DNA of 64,000 bases from an uncultured Lachnospiraceae bacterium (GCA_910585465.1 CAJUEW010000001.1:1-64000); one strand, 5' to 3'; positions 51,946-61,815 are shown, numbered from the stretch's first letter. The notes: generated from the sequence alone by a model not told the origin. Program-made: numbers and translations.

Positions 51946-54135
51946 ATGAACGAAACATTATTACATGAACATGCACACCTATCTTCCGTCGGATCGCCGG
52001 CCAGTGCTTTAAGTGCTCACGGCAGACGAGTTTATATTCTGGAGAATCTTGGCTGCGCCAACTGCGCCGCCAAAATGGAAAAACGCATTCAGGAGCTTCC
52101 TCATGTCTCCAGCGCCGTCCTCACCTTCGCAACAAAGCAGCTTCGTGTCACCGCCGATAACTATGATGCGCTGCTGCCTGAAATACAGGAAATCTGCAGC
52201 TCAATCGAAGCAGAGGTTGTTGTAAAGGAAAAGGCAGTTCTCCGCCCTGTCACTGCGGCAGAACGTCAGCTATCCAAAGAAGTCTCCCGGGCAGAGAATT
52301 TAAAAACCTCTCTTTGCATAGGCACCGGCGCTGCCCTGTTTATAGCCATGGAGGTATTGGAACACGCCGGCATCTCCGGGACATGGACTCTCCCGTTCTT
52401 CTTTATCGCCTATGTGATTCTGGGATGGAGGGTCATATTTACCGCGGCAAAAAACCTTTTCAACGGACAAATTTTTGATGAAAATTTTCTGATGAGCGTT
52501 GCAACCCTCGGCGCTTTCGCTATCCGGGAGTATCCGGAGGCAGTCGGTATTATGTTGTTCTACCGGATCGGAGAATATTTTGAACATATTGCCGTGGAAA
52601 AAAGCCGCTCACAGATTATGGACGCGGCAGATATGCGTCCGGAAACAGTCAATCTTCTGAACGGCGACCATATTCAGGTCATAGGCGCTGAGGAAGCACA
52701 GACAGGTGACATCCTTCTTGTCCGCCCCGGCGACCGGATTCCGCTGGACGGAACCGTTCTGGACGGCCAAAGCCGGATCGATACCTCCCCTGTCACCGGA
52801 GAGCCGGTTCCGGTTCACGTGGAAAAGGGAAGCGAAGTCCTCTCCGGCTGCATCAATACGTCCGGACAGCTGAAAATCCGCGTAGAAAAGCCGCTGGAGG
52901 AATCTATGGTTACCCGCATTCTGGAATCTGTGGAAAATGCCGCAGCCAGCAAGCCAAAGGTCGACCGCTTTATCACACGGTTTGCCCGCATCTACACTCC
53001 CATTGTCGTACTGCTGGCCCTGGGAACTGCACTGCTTCCTCCCCTTCTGGCCAGGGGAAGCTGGAACTACTGGATCTACACAGCCCTTACCTTCCTTGTT
53101 ATGAGCTGCCCATGCGCACTGGTTTTAAGTGTGCCCCTTGCTTTTTTCTCCGGCATAGGAGCCGGCTCCAAGAAAGGAATCCTGTTTAAAGGCGGTGCAG
53201 CGCTGGAGGCCATGGCAAATGTCAAAGCTGTTGTTATGGATAAAACCGGAACCATCACAAAAGGTAATTTTGTATTGCAGAAAATCGTCCCGGCCGGGGA
53301 TGTCAGCGAGCAGGAGCTGCTGAGTCTGACTGCAAGCTGCGAACAGATTTCCACTCATCCGATTGCGAACAGCATCGTAACTGCTGCCCTGGAAAAGGGA
53401 ATATCATTAAAAAAACCCTCCTCCCTGAAGGAGATCGCCGGAGAAGGCATTCTGGCCATTATTGACGGAAAGGTAGTTCTGTGCGGCAATCAAAAGCTGA
53501 TGGAGCACCATATGGTAAATCTATCCGCATATCAAAATCACACCTTTGGTACCGAAGTATTAACAGCAATTGAAGGGGAGTATGCGGGATATATGGTGAT
53601 TTCCGATACGATCAAGGCTGATGCAAAAACTGCCGTCGCCGCTCTGAAAAAGCAGGGAATCATCACTGCCATGCTGACAGGCGACAGCGAAAAAAGCGCC
53701 GGGGCAGTCGCAGCCGAGACCGGTATCGATGAGATCCATGCAAGGCTGCTGCCCCAGGATAAGCTGTCCCGTCTGCAGGCACTCCGTGAAAAATATGAAT
53801 CGGTTATGTTTGTAGGGGATGGTATTAACGATGCCCCGGTACTGGCCGGAGCTGATGTGGGCGCCGCCATGGGAAGCGGCGCCGATGCCGCCATCGAAGC
53901 GGCTGATGTGGTTTTCATGACCTCCGGCATGGAAGCAGTTCCGGAGTCCATACGCATTGCAAAAGCTGCTGTAAAAATATCCTGGCAGAACATCATATTT
54001 GCACTGGTTATCAAAGTCTTTGTCATGCTTTTGGGCTTATGCGGCTTCGCTTCCATGTGGATGGCTGTTTTTGCGGACACAGGCGTGGCAATGCTCTGTG
54101 TACTGAACTCCATCCGGATATTATATAAAAAATAA
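51946..54135 (+). CDS. Zn2+/Cd2+-type P1B ATPase
   Basis: A 729-residue heavy-metal exporter. N terminus has HEHAH, then an HMA domain with ENLGCANCAAKMEKR (near 30-44). Membrane metal site MSCPCALVLSVP (CPC near 387), phosphorylation motif DKTGTITKG (near 431), HP-type locus (STHPIANS), hinge VGDGINDAPVLAGADVG (near 623). The CPC and the C-terminal helix sequence fit the ZntA/CadA group exporting Zn, Cd or Pb. The start at 51946 has TGGAGG upstream. The metal-sensing operator in front supports the assignment. Confidence 0.93.
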   Translation: MNETLLHEHAHLSSVGSPASALSAHGRRVYILENLGCANCAAKMEKRIQELPHVSSAVLTFATKQLRVTADNYDALLPEIQEICSSIEAEVVVKEKAVLRPVTAAERQLSKEVSRAENLKTSLCIGTGAALFIAMEVLEHAGISGTWTLPFFFIAYVILGWRVIFTAAKNLFNGQIFDENFLMSVATLGAFAIREYPEAVGIMLFYRIGEYFEHIAVEKSRSQIMDAADMRPETVNLLNGDHIQVIGAEEAQTGDILLVRPGDRIPLDGTVLDGQSRIDTSPVTGEPVPVHVEKGSEVLSGCINTSGQLKIRVEKPLEESMVTRILESVENAAASKPKVDRFITRFARIYTPIVVLLALGTALLPPLLARGSWNYWIYTALTFLVMSCPCALVLSVPLAFFSGIGAGSKKGILFKGGAALEAMANVKAVVMDKTGTITKGNFVLQKIVPAGDVSEQELLSLTASCEQISTHPIANSIVTAALEKGISLKKPSSLKEIAGEGILAIIDGKVVLCGNQKLMEHHMVNLSAYQNHTFGTEVLTAIEGEYAGYMVISDTIKADAKTAVAALKKQGIITAMLTGDSEKSAGAVAAETGIDEIHARLLPQDKLSRLQALREKYESVMFVGDGINDAPVLAGADVGAAMGSGADAAIEAADVVFMTSGMEAVPESIRIAKAAVKISWQNIIFALVIKVFVMLLGLCGFASMWMAVFADTGVAMLCVLNSIRILYKK

Positions 54136-54158
54136 TCAGCAGATTCACCGGAGGTCAG

Positions 54159-56198
54159 CTATTCGATATCTTTCATAAGCTCCAATACTGTTTCCAGACC
54201 TTTTTCAGCAGCGATCTGGAAGGGAGTTTTTCCTTCGTTGTTTGGACAATTATAGTTGGCGCCCTTTTTCACCAGATAACGGGCAGTGCCTTCACCATAG
54301 TTTTCCAATATATGGTGCAGTGCGGTATTGCCCTCGTTATCCGCCAGACTGATATCTGCTCCGGCCCGGAGAAGCTCTTTGACCATATCTTTATCCGTAT
54401 TGAGCATAAGGGCTGTCATACCGTTATTATCTGTATGGTTAATATCCACGCCCCGGTCTAAAAACAGAGGAAGGAGCTCTTTGGTGGAATACTGAAGCAG
54501 CATAAAAGGGGTTTTCCCGTCATTCCTTGGGATATCCAGATGTTTTAATTCCTTCAAAAGAAGCTCCCTCTGCCCGGAGGTTAGCTGGCTGACATTTTTC
54601 TTATTCATAACCGCAAAATGGGCAGGAGTTTCGCCGTCTAAATTTTTCAGAGTATCATCTGCATTAGCAGCGATAAGAAGCTTAACCACATCCGGATGTC
54701 CATAGGCACAGGCGTCGTGAAGGGGCGTCGTCCCCGCCTGTGCGGGTACATCTTTGGCCAGATTAATATCCACACCCTTTTCTATCATTGTCTTCAGCAT
54801 GCCTGTATGTCCTCCCTTTGCGGCCCGATGGACAGCAGCTTCTCCCAAATTGTCCAGCTGTTCCATGGATTCTTTGGAAAAAAACTTCGCCGCTTCCTCA
54901 AAATAGGATTCGTTTTCTCCATTGCGCCCACATTCCTGAGCGGCTATGATATTAGCGGGAGTCTGCCCGCAGATCACCGCCGAGTCCATGTCCACACCGA
55001 ATTGGGCCAGTTTACGGACAACTCCTATCCCGTAGGCAGAGCGAAGGCATTTATCCCGCAGACAGAGCTTTTCGCCATAACAATGGATAGGCATAGTAAA
55101 ATTAATGCCGGCATTTTGCAGAATATCCAGCACACGGGCATCCCTGTCAGCGATCAGGGCATTGTGAAAAATATCCGTGATTTCGCCCAGCTCGTCGTCA
55201 TCGTCCAGATCTGCCTGGCGGACCATTTTTTCTGTCAAATACAGGGCAATATCCAGACCGTCTTTATTATCTCCATAAACATCGGAAAAAGCATTGCTTG
55301 TAATCTGACTTAAAGGAAACATCTCTAAAGAAGTGTTGTCAGCGGACGCAGCCCCATGGTCGATCAGAGCAAGGTACATAGCTCTGTTCTGGTAATAAAT
55401 GGTATGCCGGACTGGCGTCATGCCTTTTTTATTCGCAGTATTTATCATATCAGGGCACCGGCAGATCAGCTTCAGCGCCGCTGTTTTATGATTATTCATC
55501 AGAGCCATCATAAGAAGCGTATTGCCGTCTTCGTCCACATAATCAGTTTCAGCGCCTTTATCCAAAAAAATGCCAATCAGCGGCCATGTGTAATCAGAAC
55601 AGTACCCGGTAGACAGTATGCGTGCCAGCGGAGTGAGACCGTTTCCATCCTTCTTATTAATATCACAGGTCAGCAGACGGGCAATTTGCCCCCGTTGTTC
55701 CGCCGTATGTTCCCGGACGGCGGAAGCCAGTTCCAATCCTTCAAACCTGGGGTATGCAAGGAAATGGTATGCATTCATGCCTCGTTTATCGCTGACAGAA
55801 ACATCGGCCCCGTGCTCAAGCAAAAGCCTGACCATAGACAGGTTCCCGCACAGGCAGGCCAGAAGAAAGGGAGTCAGACCATAACCCTTGTGATCCGGCA
55901 GATCGATCTCTTCCCCTGCTATCTTTCCGTCACAAAGCATATGTTCCACCGCGTCATAAAAATTGTGCCATACGCAAAGATGGAACAGGGTAAGACCATA
56001 CTGGCCGACCGGTGAAAGAAGCTCTTCTTTCCCGCATGCCGCCATACAGGCATTGGCGTCCTGTATGGTTTCCTCCGACAGAATATCATAATAATAAGAA
56101 CATTTTTCATAGTCATCCTCCCACCAGGGAATAAATTTAGTCTGACTGAACTGCTGGCTGGATGTTACGAGAAGGTCGGTAAGTTCGATTATGTTCAT
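54159..56198 (-). CDS. large ankyrin-repeat protein
   Basis: A 679-residue protein made mostly of ankyrin repeats after a unique N-terminal section (about 1-65). Clear repeats include GLTPFLLACLCGNLSMVRLL, GNTLLMMALMNNHKTAALKL, GEAAVHRAAKGGHTGMLKTM, GTTPLHDACAYGHPDVVKLL and GNTALHHILENYGEGTARYL; I count at least 10. No signal peptide or membrane helix. Such proteins bind partners; the partner is unknown. Divergent from a second ankyrin gene with 229 bases between them. Confidence 0.85.
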   Translation of the reverse strand: MNIIELTDLLVTSSQQFSQTKFIPWWEDDYEKCSYYYDILSEETIQDANACMAACGKEELLSPVGQYGLTLFHLCVWHNFYDAVEHMLCDGKIAGEEIDLPDHKGYGLTPFLLACLCGNLSMVRLLLEHGADVSVSDKRGMNAYHFLAYPRFEGLELASAVREHTAEQRGQIARLLTCDINKKDGNGLTPLARILSTGYCSDYTWPLIGIFLDKGAETDYVDEDGNTLLMMALMNNHKTAALKLICRCPDMINTANKKGMTPVRHTIYYQNRAMYLALIDHGAASADNTSLEMFPLSQITSNAFSDVYGDNKDGLDIALYLTEKMVRQADLDDDDELGEITDIFHNALIADRDARVLDILQNAGINFTMPIHCYGEKLCLRDKCLRSAYGIGVVRKLAQFGVDMDSAVICGQTPANIIAAQECGRNGENESYFEEAAKFFSKESMEQLDNLGEAAVHRAAKGGHTGMLKTMIEKGVDINLAKDVPAQAGTTPLHDACAYGHPDVVKLLIAANADDTLKNLDGETPAHFAVMNKKNVSQLTSGQRELLLKELKHLDIPRNDGKTPFMLLQYSTKELLPLFLDRGVDINHTDNNGMTALMLNTDKDMVKELLRAGADISLADNEGNTALHHILENYGEGTARYLVKKGANYNCPNNEGKTPFQIAAEKGLETVLELMKDIE

Positions 56199-56427
56199 AA
56201 TTTCCTCCTTATTTTCAGGAATGGACTCTGACAGCCTTTCCTCTGATTTCCGGGCATCATTTGTTTTGAGAATATTTTATCATCCTTTTACAGGCGATAC
56301 AACAGACAATTAGTTTGACTTTCCTTTCTCATAGTGGTAGGATAAATTTGATATAATATCCGTTTTATTGTCTAAGTATTACGGTGGGAAATGTCACAGG
56401 CTTGGGGAAACAGACAGGAGAAGGATT

Positions 56428-57411
56428 ATGCAATTAGATAATATGCTGCTACAGGCATGCAAAAATAATCAGAAAAGTGTAGTGCAGACTTTTCTGAAAC
56501 GGGGCGGCGTGGATGTGAACAAACGGGATGAGTCCGGCAACACACCCCTGATTTATGCCTGTCTAAAAAGTGCCAGAGATTTGGTAAAGCTGCTGCTGGA
56601 CAACGGAGCAGATGCCAGTCTGGGCAACCAGAAAAACCGGATGCCGATTCATTTTGCAGCGGATGCCGGCAATTTCCAGATTATTTCCATGCTGGCTGAG
56701 GCGGGAGCAGATGTGAACTGTACTGATAATAATGGAGTAACTCCTTTAATGCTGCTGGCGGAGAACGGAAAAACGGATGCAGCTCTGAAGCTGCTCCAGA
56801 ATCCGGAGCTTGATATCAGTATCAAAGACAATGGAGGCCGCATGGCCATCGATTATGCAACCTCTGCCGGCCTGAAGGAACTGGTAAAGGCCCTCTCAGA
56901 TGCGGAAGAAAGCCATGCTGACACTTATGGCAACACCACTCTTCACCACGCATGCTGGAATGAACAGAGTGAGGTAGTAAAAGTCTTACTGGAAAAAGAT
57001 CCGGACAGTGTAAATAAACCGAACGATGATGGGGAATCCCCGCTGATTCTGGCAGCCCGCAGATCCAATCTTGTAATTACAGAACTGCTGCTGGCTGCCG
57101 GCGCCCAGCCGGACTATGCAGATTCAGACGGGACTTCACCGTTACATATCGCGGCTGAAAAAGGTGACCTTTTCATAGGGAAGGCCTTACTGGCCGCCGG
57201 CGCAGGTATCAACCAGAAGGATTCCGACGGACAGACGCCCCTGATTCTGGCAGCCCGGGGAGGCCGAAACGACTTTACAGCCATGCTCATTGATACAGGG
57301 GCTGATGTCAACAGCGTGAATAACGACCAGCACAGTGCTTTGTTTTATGCTTCAGAGGCAGGGTATACCGAGATTGTAGAACAGCTCCTGATTGCAGGCG
57401 CGGAGAATTAA
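56428..57411 (+). CDS. ankyrin-repeat protein
   Basis: A 327-residue protein built almost wholly of about 9 ankyrin repeats (GNTPLIYACLKSARDLVKLL, RMPIHFAADAGNFQIISMLA, GTSPLHIAAEKGDLFIGKAL, HSALFYASEAGYTEIVEQLL). The start at 56428 follows GGAGAAGG. No export signal. The repeats are more regular than those of the divergent neighbour, and the pair share phrases such as GNTxLHHA, which suggests a common origin. Confidence 0.87.
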   Translation: MQLDNMLLQACKNNQKSVVQTFLKRGGVDVNKRDESGNTPLIYACLKSARDLVKLLLDNGADASLGNQKNRMPIHFAADAGNFQIISMLAEAGADVNCTDNNGVTPLMLLAENGKTDAALKLLQNPELDISIKDNGGRMAIDYATSAGLKELVKALSDAEESHADTYGNTTLHHACWNEQSEVVKVLLEKDPDSVNKPNDDGESPLILAARRSNLVITELLLAAGAQPDYADSDGTSPLHIAAEKGDLFIGKALLAAGAGINQKDSDGQTPLILAARGGRNDFTAMLIDTGADVNSVNNDQHSALFYASEAGYTEIVEQLLIAGAEN

Positions 57412-57439
57412 GGGAGCTGTGCCGATCTGATGCACCACA

Positions 57440-57486
57440 TAAAAAAACGCTGAGAAATCCATATGGTTTCCCAGCGTTTTTATTTT
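57440..57486. terminator. bidirectional terminator between ankyrin gene and thiC
   Basis: AAAACGCTG...CAGCGTTTT with inner pairs (GAAA-TCCATATGGT-TTC), T-runs on both strands. It ends the ankyrin transcript and the thiamine operon. Confidence 0.82.
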
Positions 57487-57515
57487 GCCCTGCTAAAAGA
57501 CCTCCCGGCTGGCAT

Positions 57516-58826
57516 TTACAAAATGTCGATATATTCCCCTGCCAGCGCCTTATTCATGCTTCGCACCGCACAGAATTTCCCGCACATACTGCAAGTATCA
57601 CTGTGGTCGTCCTCAGGACTTCTGCTGTCTCTGATAGCCTTAGCCGTCTCCGGGTCCAGAGCACACGCAAACTGTTCGTCCCAGTCCAGAGCACGGCGGG
57701 CATCTGCCATCCTGTCATCTCTGTCCCGCGCCCCCGGAATTCCCTTCGCAATATCCGCCGCATGGGCGGCAATCTTGGACGCAATAATTCCCTGCTTTAC
57801 ATCCTCCACATTCGGCAGCGCCAGATGCTCTGCCGGAGTCACATAGCAGAGAAACGCAGCTCCGCTCATTGCTGCCACCGCTCCTCCGATTGCTCCGGTA
57901 ATATGGTCATAGCCTGGTGCAATATCTGTCACCAAAGGCCCAAGCACATAGAACGGCGCTCCCATACAGATGCTTTTCTGCACTTCCATATTCGCTGCCA
58001 CCTGGTTTAGCGGCACATGTCCCGGTCCCTCCACCATAACCTGGACGTTGTGGGACCACGCCCTTTTCGTCAGCTCCCCGAGACGCACCAGTTCCTCAAT
58101 CTGGCATACGTCCGTGGCATCTGCCAGACAGCCCGGACGGCAGGCGTCCCCCAATGAAATCGTAACATCATGCTCTTCACAAATATCCAAAATCTCGTCA
58201 AAATATTCATAGAACGGATTCTCTTCCCCGGTCATGCTCATCCAGGCGAACACCAGACTTCCGCCGCGGCTTACAATATTCATTTTCCTCTTATGCCTGC
58301 GGATCTGCTCAATCGTTTTTCTTGTAATTCCGCAGTGCAGGGTCACAAAATCCACGCCGTCCTCAGCGTGAAGCCTCACCACATCAATAAAGTCCTTTGC
58401 AGTCAAAGTCGCAAGGTCTCTCTGATAATGAATGACGCTGTCATATACCGGCACCGTTCCAATCATAACCGGGCACTCACTGGTCAGCCTCTGACGGAAC
58501 GGCTGAGTATTGCCGTGACTGGACAGGTCCATAATAGCCTCTGCACCCAGACTGACTGCACTCATTACCTTCTGCATCTCAATATCATAATCCTTGCAGT
58601 CTCTGGATACTCCCAGATTCACATTGACCTTTGTGCGGAGCATGCTTCCAACCCCCTCCGGGTCCAGACATGTATGATGCTTATTGGCGCAAATAGCCAC
58701 CTTACCCTCTGCCACCAGCTTTATAAGCTGCTCCACCGGCATCTTCTCTTTTTCCGCCACCGTTTTCATCTGCGGAGTCACAATCCCCTTTTTCGCCGCA
58801 TCCATCTGTGTCGTATAATGACTCAT
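57516..58826 (-). CDS. thiC: phosphomethylpyrimidine synthase ThiC
   Basis: A 436-residue radical SAM enzyme converting aminoimidazole ribotide to HMP-phosphate, the pyrimidine precursor of thiamine. The C-terminal cluster motif CSMCGKFC (Cys412, 415, 419) is intact; core segments include SLGAEAIMDLSSHGNTQPFR and EGPGHVPLNQVAANM. It is the short form without the long N-terminal extension of proteobacterial ThiC, as usual in Clostridia. Last gene of the operon, sharing one base with thiD. Confidence 0.96.
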   Translation of the reverse strand: MSHYTTQMDAAKKGIVTPQMKTVAEKEKMPVEQLIKLVAEGKVAICANKHHTCLDPEGVGSMLRTKVNVNLGVSRDCKDYDIEMQKVMSAVSLGAEAIMDLSSHGNTQPFRQRLTSECPVMIGTVPVYDSVIHYQRDLATLTAKDFIDVVRLHAEDGVDFVTLHCGITRKTIEQIRRHKRKMNIVSRGGSLVFAWMSMTGEENPFYEYFDEILDICEEHDVTISLGDACRPGCLADATDVCQIEELVRLGELTKRAWSHNVQVMVEGPGHVPLNQVAANMEVQKSICMGAPFYVLGPLVTDIAPGYDHITGAIGGAVAAMSGAAFLCYVTPAEHLALPNVEDVKQGIIASKIAAHAADIAKGIPGARDRDDRMADARRALDWDEQFACALDPETAKAIRDSRSPEDDHSDTCSMCGKFCAVRSMNKALAGEYIDIL

Positions 58827-59623
58827 TACTTTTTTCCTCCGTTTCTTATCATAAATGTGTGATCCACTGGTCCGGAACCTTTTCCAAGATTAAGCCCGGC
58901 TGCCAGCGCACCGGATAAATATACCTTTGCCTTTCTCACAGCCTCCTCCAGATTGCAGCCAAGGGCGAGCTGGCTGGCAATGGCGCTGGACAAAGTACAT
59001 CCTGTCCCATGAGTATTCGGATTATCGATCCTCTGCCCCCGGATCCATTTTGCTTCTCCGTTCCAGTACAGCAGATCGTCCGCATCACTGACACGGTGTC
59101 CTCCTTTGCAGAGCACGGCACAATGCCAGTTCTCATAGATCAGTCTTGCCGCCCTCTCCATATCTCCGGGGCTCTGTATCTCCATGCCGGTCAGCACCTC
59201 CGTCTCCGGAATATTCGGTGTGATAACCTCTGCCAGCGGAAACAGCTCTTCCTGCATTACATGGACTGCATCCTCCTTCATAAGCCTGGAACCACTGGTG
59301 GATACCATAACTGGATCCAGAACCACATGCTTTGCCCCATACTGACGCAGCTTCTCGGATACTGTCCTCATAATCTCACCGGAAGAAAGCATTCCAATCT
59401 TAACCGCATCCGGAGTAATATCCGTAAAAATACAATCCAGCTGAGCTGCCAGAAATTCCGGGCCAACCTCCATAATTCCATAGACGCCTGTTGTATTCTG
59501 GGCAGTCAGAGCGGCAACCGCGCTCATGGCATATACGCCGTGCGCAGTCATTGTCTTAATATCTGCCTGAATGCCGGCTCCTCCGCTGGAATCACTTCCT
59601 GCAATTGTCAGCGCTGTTCTCAT
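58826..59623 (-). CDS. thiD: HMP/HMP-phosphate kinase ThiD
   Basis: A 265-residue ribokinase-fold kinase that phosphorylates HMP and HMP-P to HMP-PP. Signatures: AGSDSSGGAGIQADIKTM, VLDPVMVSTSG, ITPNIPETEVLTG and NTHGTGCTLSSAIAS with the catalytic Asp/Gly region. It overlaps thiE by 4 bases. Confidence 0.95.
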   Translation of the reverse strand: MRTALTIAGSDSSGGAGIQADIKTMTAHGVYAMSAVAALTAQNTTGVYGIMEVGPEFLAAQLDCIFTDITPDAVKIGMLSSGEIMRTVSEKLRQYGAKHVVLDPVMVSTSGSRLMKEDAVHVMQEELFPLAEVITPNIPETEVLTGMEIQSPGDMERAARLIYENWHCAVLCKGGHRVSDADDLLYWNGEAKWIRGQRIDNPNTHGTGCTLSSAIASQLALGCNLEEAVRKAKVYLSGALAAGLNLGKGSGPVDHTFMIRNGGKK

Positions 59624-60270
59624 CCTTCTCCTCCCTTTATTCTTTTTATCAGCTCCAAAAGCTTCTTTGCCGCCGCCGTTTTATCTTCTGCGGCAAATAA
59701 CGCGCCGATAACAGCCACCCCGTCAATACCTGTTCCTGAAAGCTCTCTGATATTTTTCTCCTGGATTCCTCCAATTGCCACCACCGGAATCTCTACAGTC
59801 CGGCAGATAGCCCTCAGCTCCTCCTTTTGCAGCATGGTTACATCCTTCTTCGTTCTGCTTCCAAATACTGCGCCGCAGCCAATATAATCGGCTCCGGCCT
59901 TCTGCGCGGCTAAAGCCTCCTGCACATTATGAGCACTTCCTCCAATAATAAAGCCCTCTCCTAAAAGTTCCCTTGCCTTCTCAATCCCCATGTCAGACAG
60001 GCCCACATGTACCCCGTCGGCTCCGGCCTTTTGCGCAATGTCCGGCCGGTCATTGATAATAAGAGGTACCTGATAACGGCTGCACAGTTCCTTTAATTTC
60101 AATGCCTCATTTAAAAAAAATTCTTCATCTGTTTCCTTTTCCCTTAGCTGCACGCAGGTAACCCCGGCCTTTAGCAGTTCCTCCACCGCTCCTTCCAGAG
60201 CTTCTCCTGGCTTCAGCCAGCTTCGATCTGTAACTGCGTACAGAGTCATTGCTTCTGCATGTATTTTCAA
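59620..60270 (-). CDS. thiE: thiamine-phosphate synthase ThiE
   Basis: A 216-residue TIM-barrel enzyme joining HMP-PP and THZ-P. Signatures: VQLREKETDE, PLIINDRPDIAQKAGADGVH, VGLSDMGIEKAREL, GADYIGCGAVFGSRTKKDV and VAIGGIQEKNI. Overlaps thiM by 4 bases. Confidence 0.95.
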   Translation of the reverse strand: MKIHAEAMTLYAVTDRSWLKPGEALEGAVEELLKAGVTCVQLREKETDEEFFLNEALKLKELCSRYQVPLIINDRPDIAQKAGADGVHVGLSDMGIEKARELLGEGFIIGGSAHNVQEALAAQKAGADYIGCGAVFGSRTKKDVTMLQKEELRAICRTVEIPVVAIGGIQEKNIRELSGTGIDGVAVIGALFAAEDKTAAAKKLLELIKRIKGGEG

Positions 60271-61064
60271 ATCATTTCCTCCTTGCTTTCATTGCAAAGC
60301 TGATCCAGAGCGTCAAAAAGGTGTCTGTGAAAGCTTCCCATTCCGCCCTGTGTTTTCTCTGTCCTCTCTCCGGCAATCCGGGAGCTTTCCTTCCAGATAC
60401 TTCCTGCCGTGCAGGCAGCCTCATAAGAAGAAAGTCCTGCGCCGCAGAACAGCGCGCACAATGCGGAAAGCATACAGCCGCTGCCCGTAAGCCTGGCCAT
60501 CCGTCTGTCCCCTCCGGATAATACACAGAGCCTTTCTCCGTCTGAAATGACATCCATTTCTCCGCTGATAAGGGCTGTGCATTGATACATCCCCGCCAGC
60601 TTTTCTGCAATTCTTTCCTGTTCTTTTTGCCCCACCGACACCGCGCTCTCCACACCGCCGGAGACTCCGGTCTGCATATGAAGAAGTGTATATGCTTCCT
60701 CCTGATTGCAGCGGATGACAGACGGGCGCACCTTGTTCAGTAAAAGCTCCATATGGTTCCTCCTGAAACGGCTTGCTCCCACTCCCACCGGATCCAGAAT
60801 AACCGGATGCCCAAGCTTATTTGCCTGCATCCCTGCTGCCGTACATGCCAGAAATTTCTCCCTGTCCGGAACACCGGTATTAAGAAGCGTCGCCTGACAA
60901 AAAGACGTAATCTCCTGTACCTCCGCCGGGTCCTGCGCCATAATAGCGCTTCCGCCTGCGGCAAGAAGCAGGTTTGCCATATCCTGCATGGACACCGGAT
61001 TCGTCAGACAATGAATCTTCGGAGCTGTCCTCCGGATCAGCTCTCTCCAGTCCTTTCCATTCAT
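60267..61064 (-). CDS. thiM: hydroxyethylthiazole kinase ThiM
   Basis: A 265-residue kinase for salvage of hydroxyethylthiazole. Signatures: IHCLTNPVSMQDMANLLLA, GGSAIMAQDPAEV, VILDPVGVGASRFR and the RLTGSGCMLSALCALF active-site loop. No thiazole synthesis genes (thiG/H/S) are in the operon, so thiazole appears to come from salvage or from genes elsewhere. Confidence 0.94.
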   Translation of the reverse strand: MNGKDWRELIRRTAPKIHCLTNPVSMQDMANLLLAAGGSAIMAQDPAEVQEITSFCQATLLNTGVPDREKFLACTAAGMQANKLGHPVILDPVGVGASRFRRNHMELLLNKVRPSVIRCNQEEAYTLLHMQTGVSGGVESAVSVGQKEQERIAEKLAGMYQCTALISGEMDVISDGERLCVLSGGDRRMARLTGSGCMLSALCALFCGAGLSSYEAACTAGSIWKESSRIAGERTEKTQGGMGSFHRHLFDALDQLCNESKEEMI

Positions 61065-61069
61065 CCGTC

Positions 61070-61579
61070 TTATCTCACCTCTTTAAGCCGTTCTAAAGCT
61101 CCGCCCCTTTCAAGCACGGTAATTAACACAAATGCCAGAATGCTGCCCGCAGCCGTGGAGATAAAAAAAGGCGCCATATAGACAAACAATCCTGCAGGCT
61201 CTGATCCCATCAGAAGCTTTGCCACCGGATAAGCTGCAAGTCCTCCCAAAATACTGGTGCCAAGCGTCTCTGCCGCACAGGTAAGTTTTAGATTTTTCAG
61301 TCCTGCATAAACAAGCCCGCAGCACAGTGCCCCGGCCATACTTCCCGGAAATGCCATCAGGCTTCCAAGCCCCGTCAGATTTCGGAGCAGGCTGGCGCCA
61401 AAAGCAATTCCCAATCCCCACCACGGCCCCAGCGTCACGGCTGCCAGAATATTGACCATATGCTGAATCGGGGCGCATTTACTTCCGGCCACCGGAAAGC
61501 TTAGCAGGCTTCCTGTTACTGCCAGCGCTGTCAAAAGTCCGGCCAGCGCTGTTTTTCCGGCTATACTGCTCTGTCTCAT
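61070..61579 (-). CDS. thiW: thiazole transporter ThiW
   Basis: A 169-residue membrane protein with five or so helices, the S component predicted to import the thiazole moiety. Segments GSKCAPIQHMVNILAAVTLG, GPWWGLGIAFGASLLRNLTG and GSLMAFPGSMAGALCCGLVY are characteristic. It is next to thiM, whose kinase traps the imported thiazole, and is the first gene behind the TPP riboswitch. Confidence 0.93.
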   Translation of the reverse strand: MRQSSIAGKTALAGLLTALAVTGSLLSFPVAGSKCAPIQHMVNILAAVTLGPWWGLGIAFGASLLRNLTGLGSLMAFPGSMAGALCCGLVYAGLKNLKLTCAAETLGTSILGGLAAYPVAKLLMGSEPAGLFVYMAPFFISTAAGSILAFVLITVLERGGALERLKEVR

Positions 61580-61605
61580 AAGTATTCACTCCCTTTCTTC
61601 CCAAT

Positions 61606-61668
61606 AAAAAAAGCTGTCACAGAATACAAAACCTTACCTCTCCCGGGTAAAGCCCTATTCTATGACAG
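61606..61668 (-). terminator. long terminator in the thiW leader
   Basis: CTGTCATAGAATA / TATTCTGTGACAG arms flank a GC-rich inner part and are followed on the minus strand by TTTTTTTATTGGG. It lies about 25 bases before the thiW start and is a candidate expression platform of the riboswitch. Confidence 0.8.
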
Positions 61669-61673
61669 TCTCT

Positions 61674-61702
61674 ACAAAAAATAAGAGATGCGAGGGCATC
61701 TC
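61674..61702 (-). terminator. short terminator directly after the TPP aptamer
   Basis: Perfect GAGATGC-CCTC-GCATCTC hairpin followed by TTATTTTTTG, about 19 bases after the aptamer. With the longer hairpin downstream it gives two terminators in one leader. Confidence 0.75.
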
Positions 61703-61720
61703 TTTATCAGTCTGCTGATT

Positions 61721-61815
61721 CTTATCCCTACGTTGGCATTACCCAAATCAGGTTGTGGGTCGAAACAATACAGCTTCCTCTCAGCCGACTTTCAGCCAGC
61801 TCCCCATTTCCATAT
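61721..61815 (-). promoter_or_regulatory. TPP riboswitch (THI element)
   Basis: On the minus strand: GGGGAGC, GGCTGAGAGG, GACCCACAACCTGATTTGG, GTAATGCCAACGTAGGGA, i.e. the conserved blocks of the thiamine-pyrophosphate aptamer in order. Binding of TPP should favour termination at the hairpins downstream and reduce thiW-M-E-D-C expression. Confidence 0.95.
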
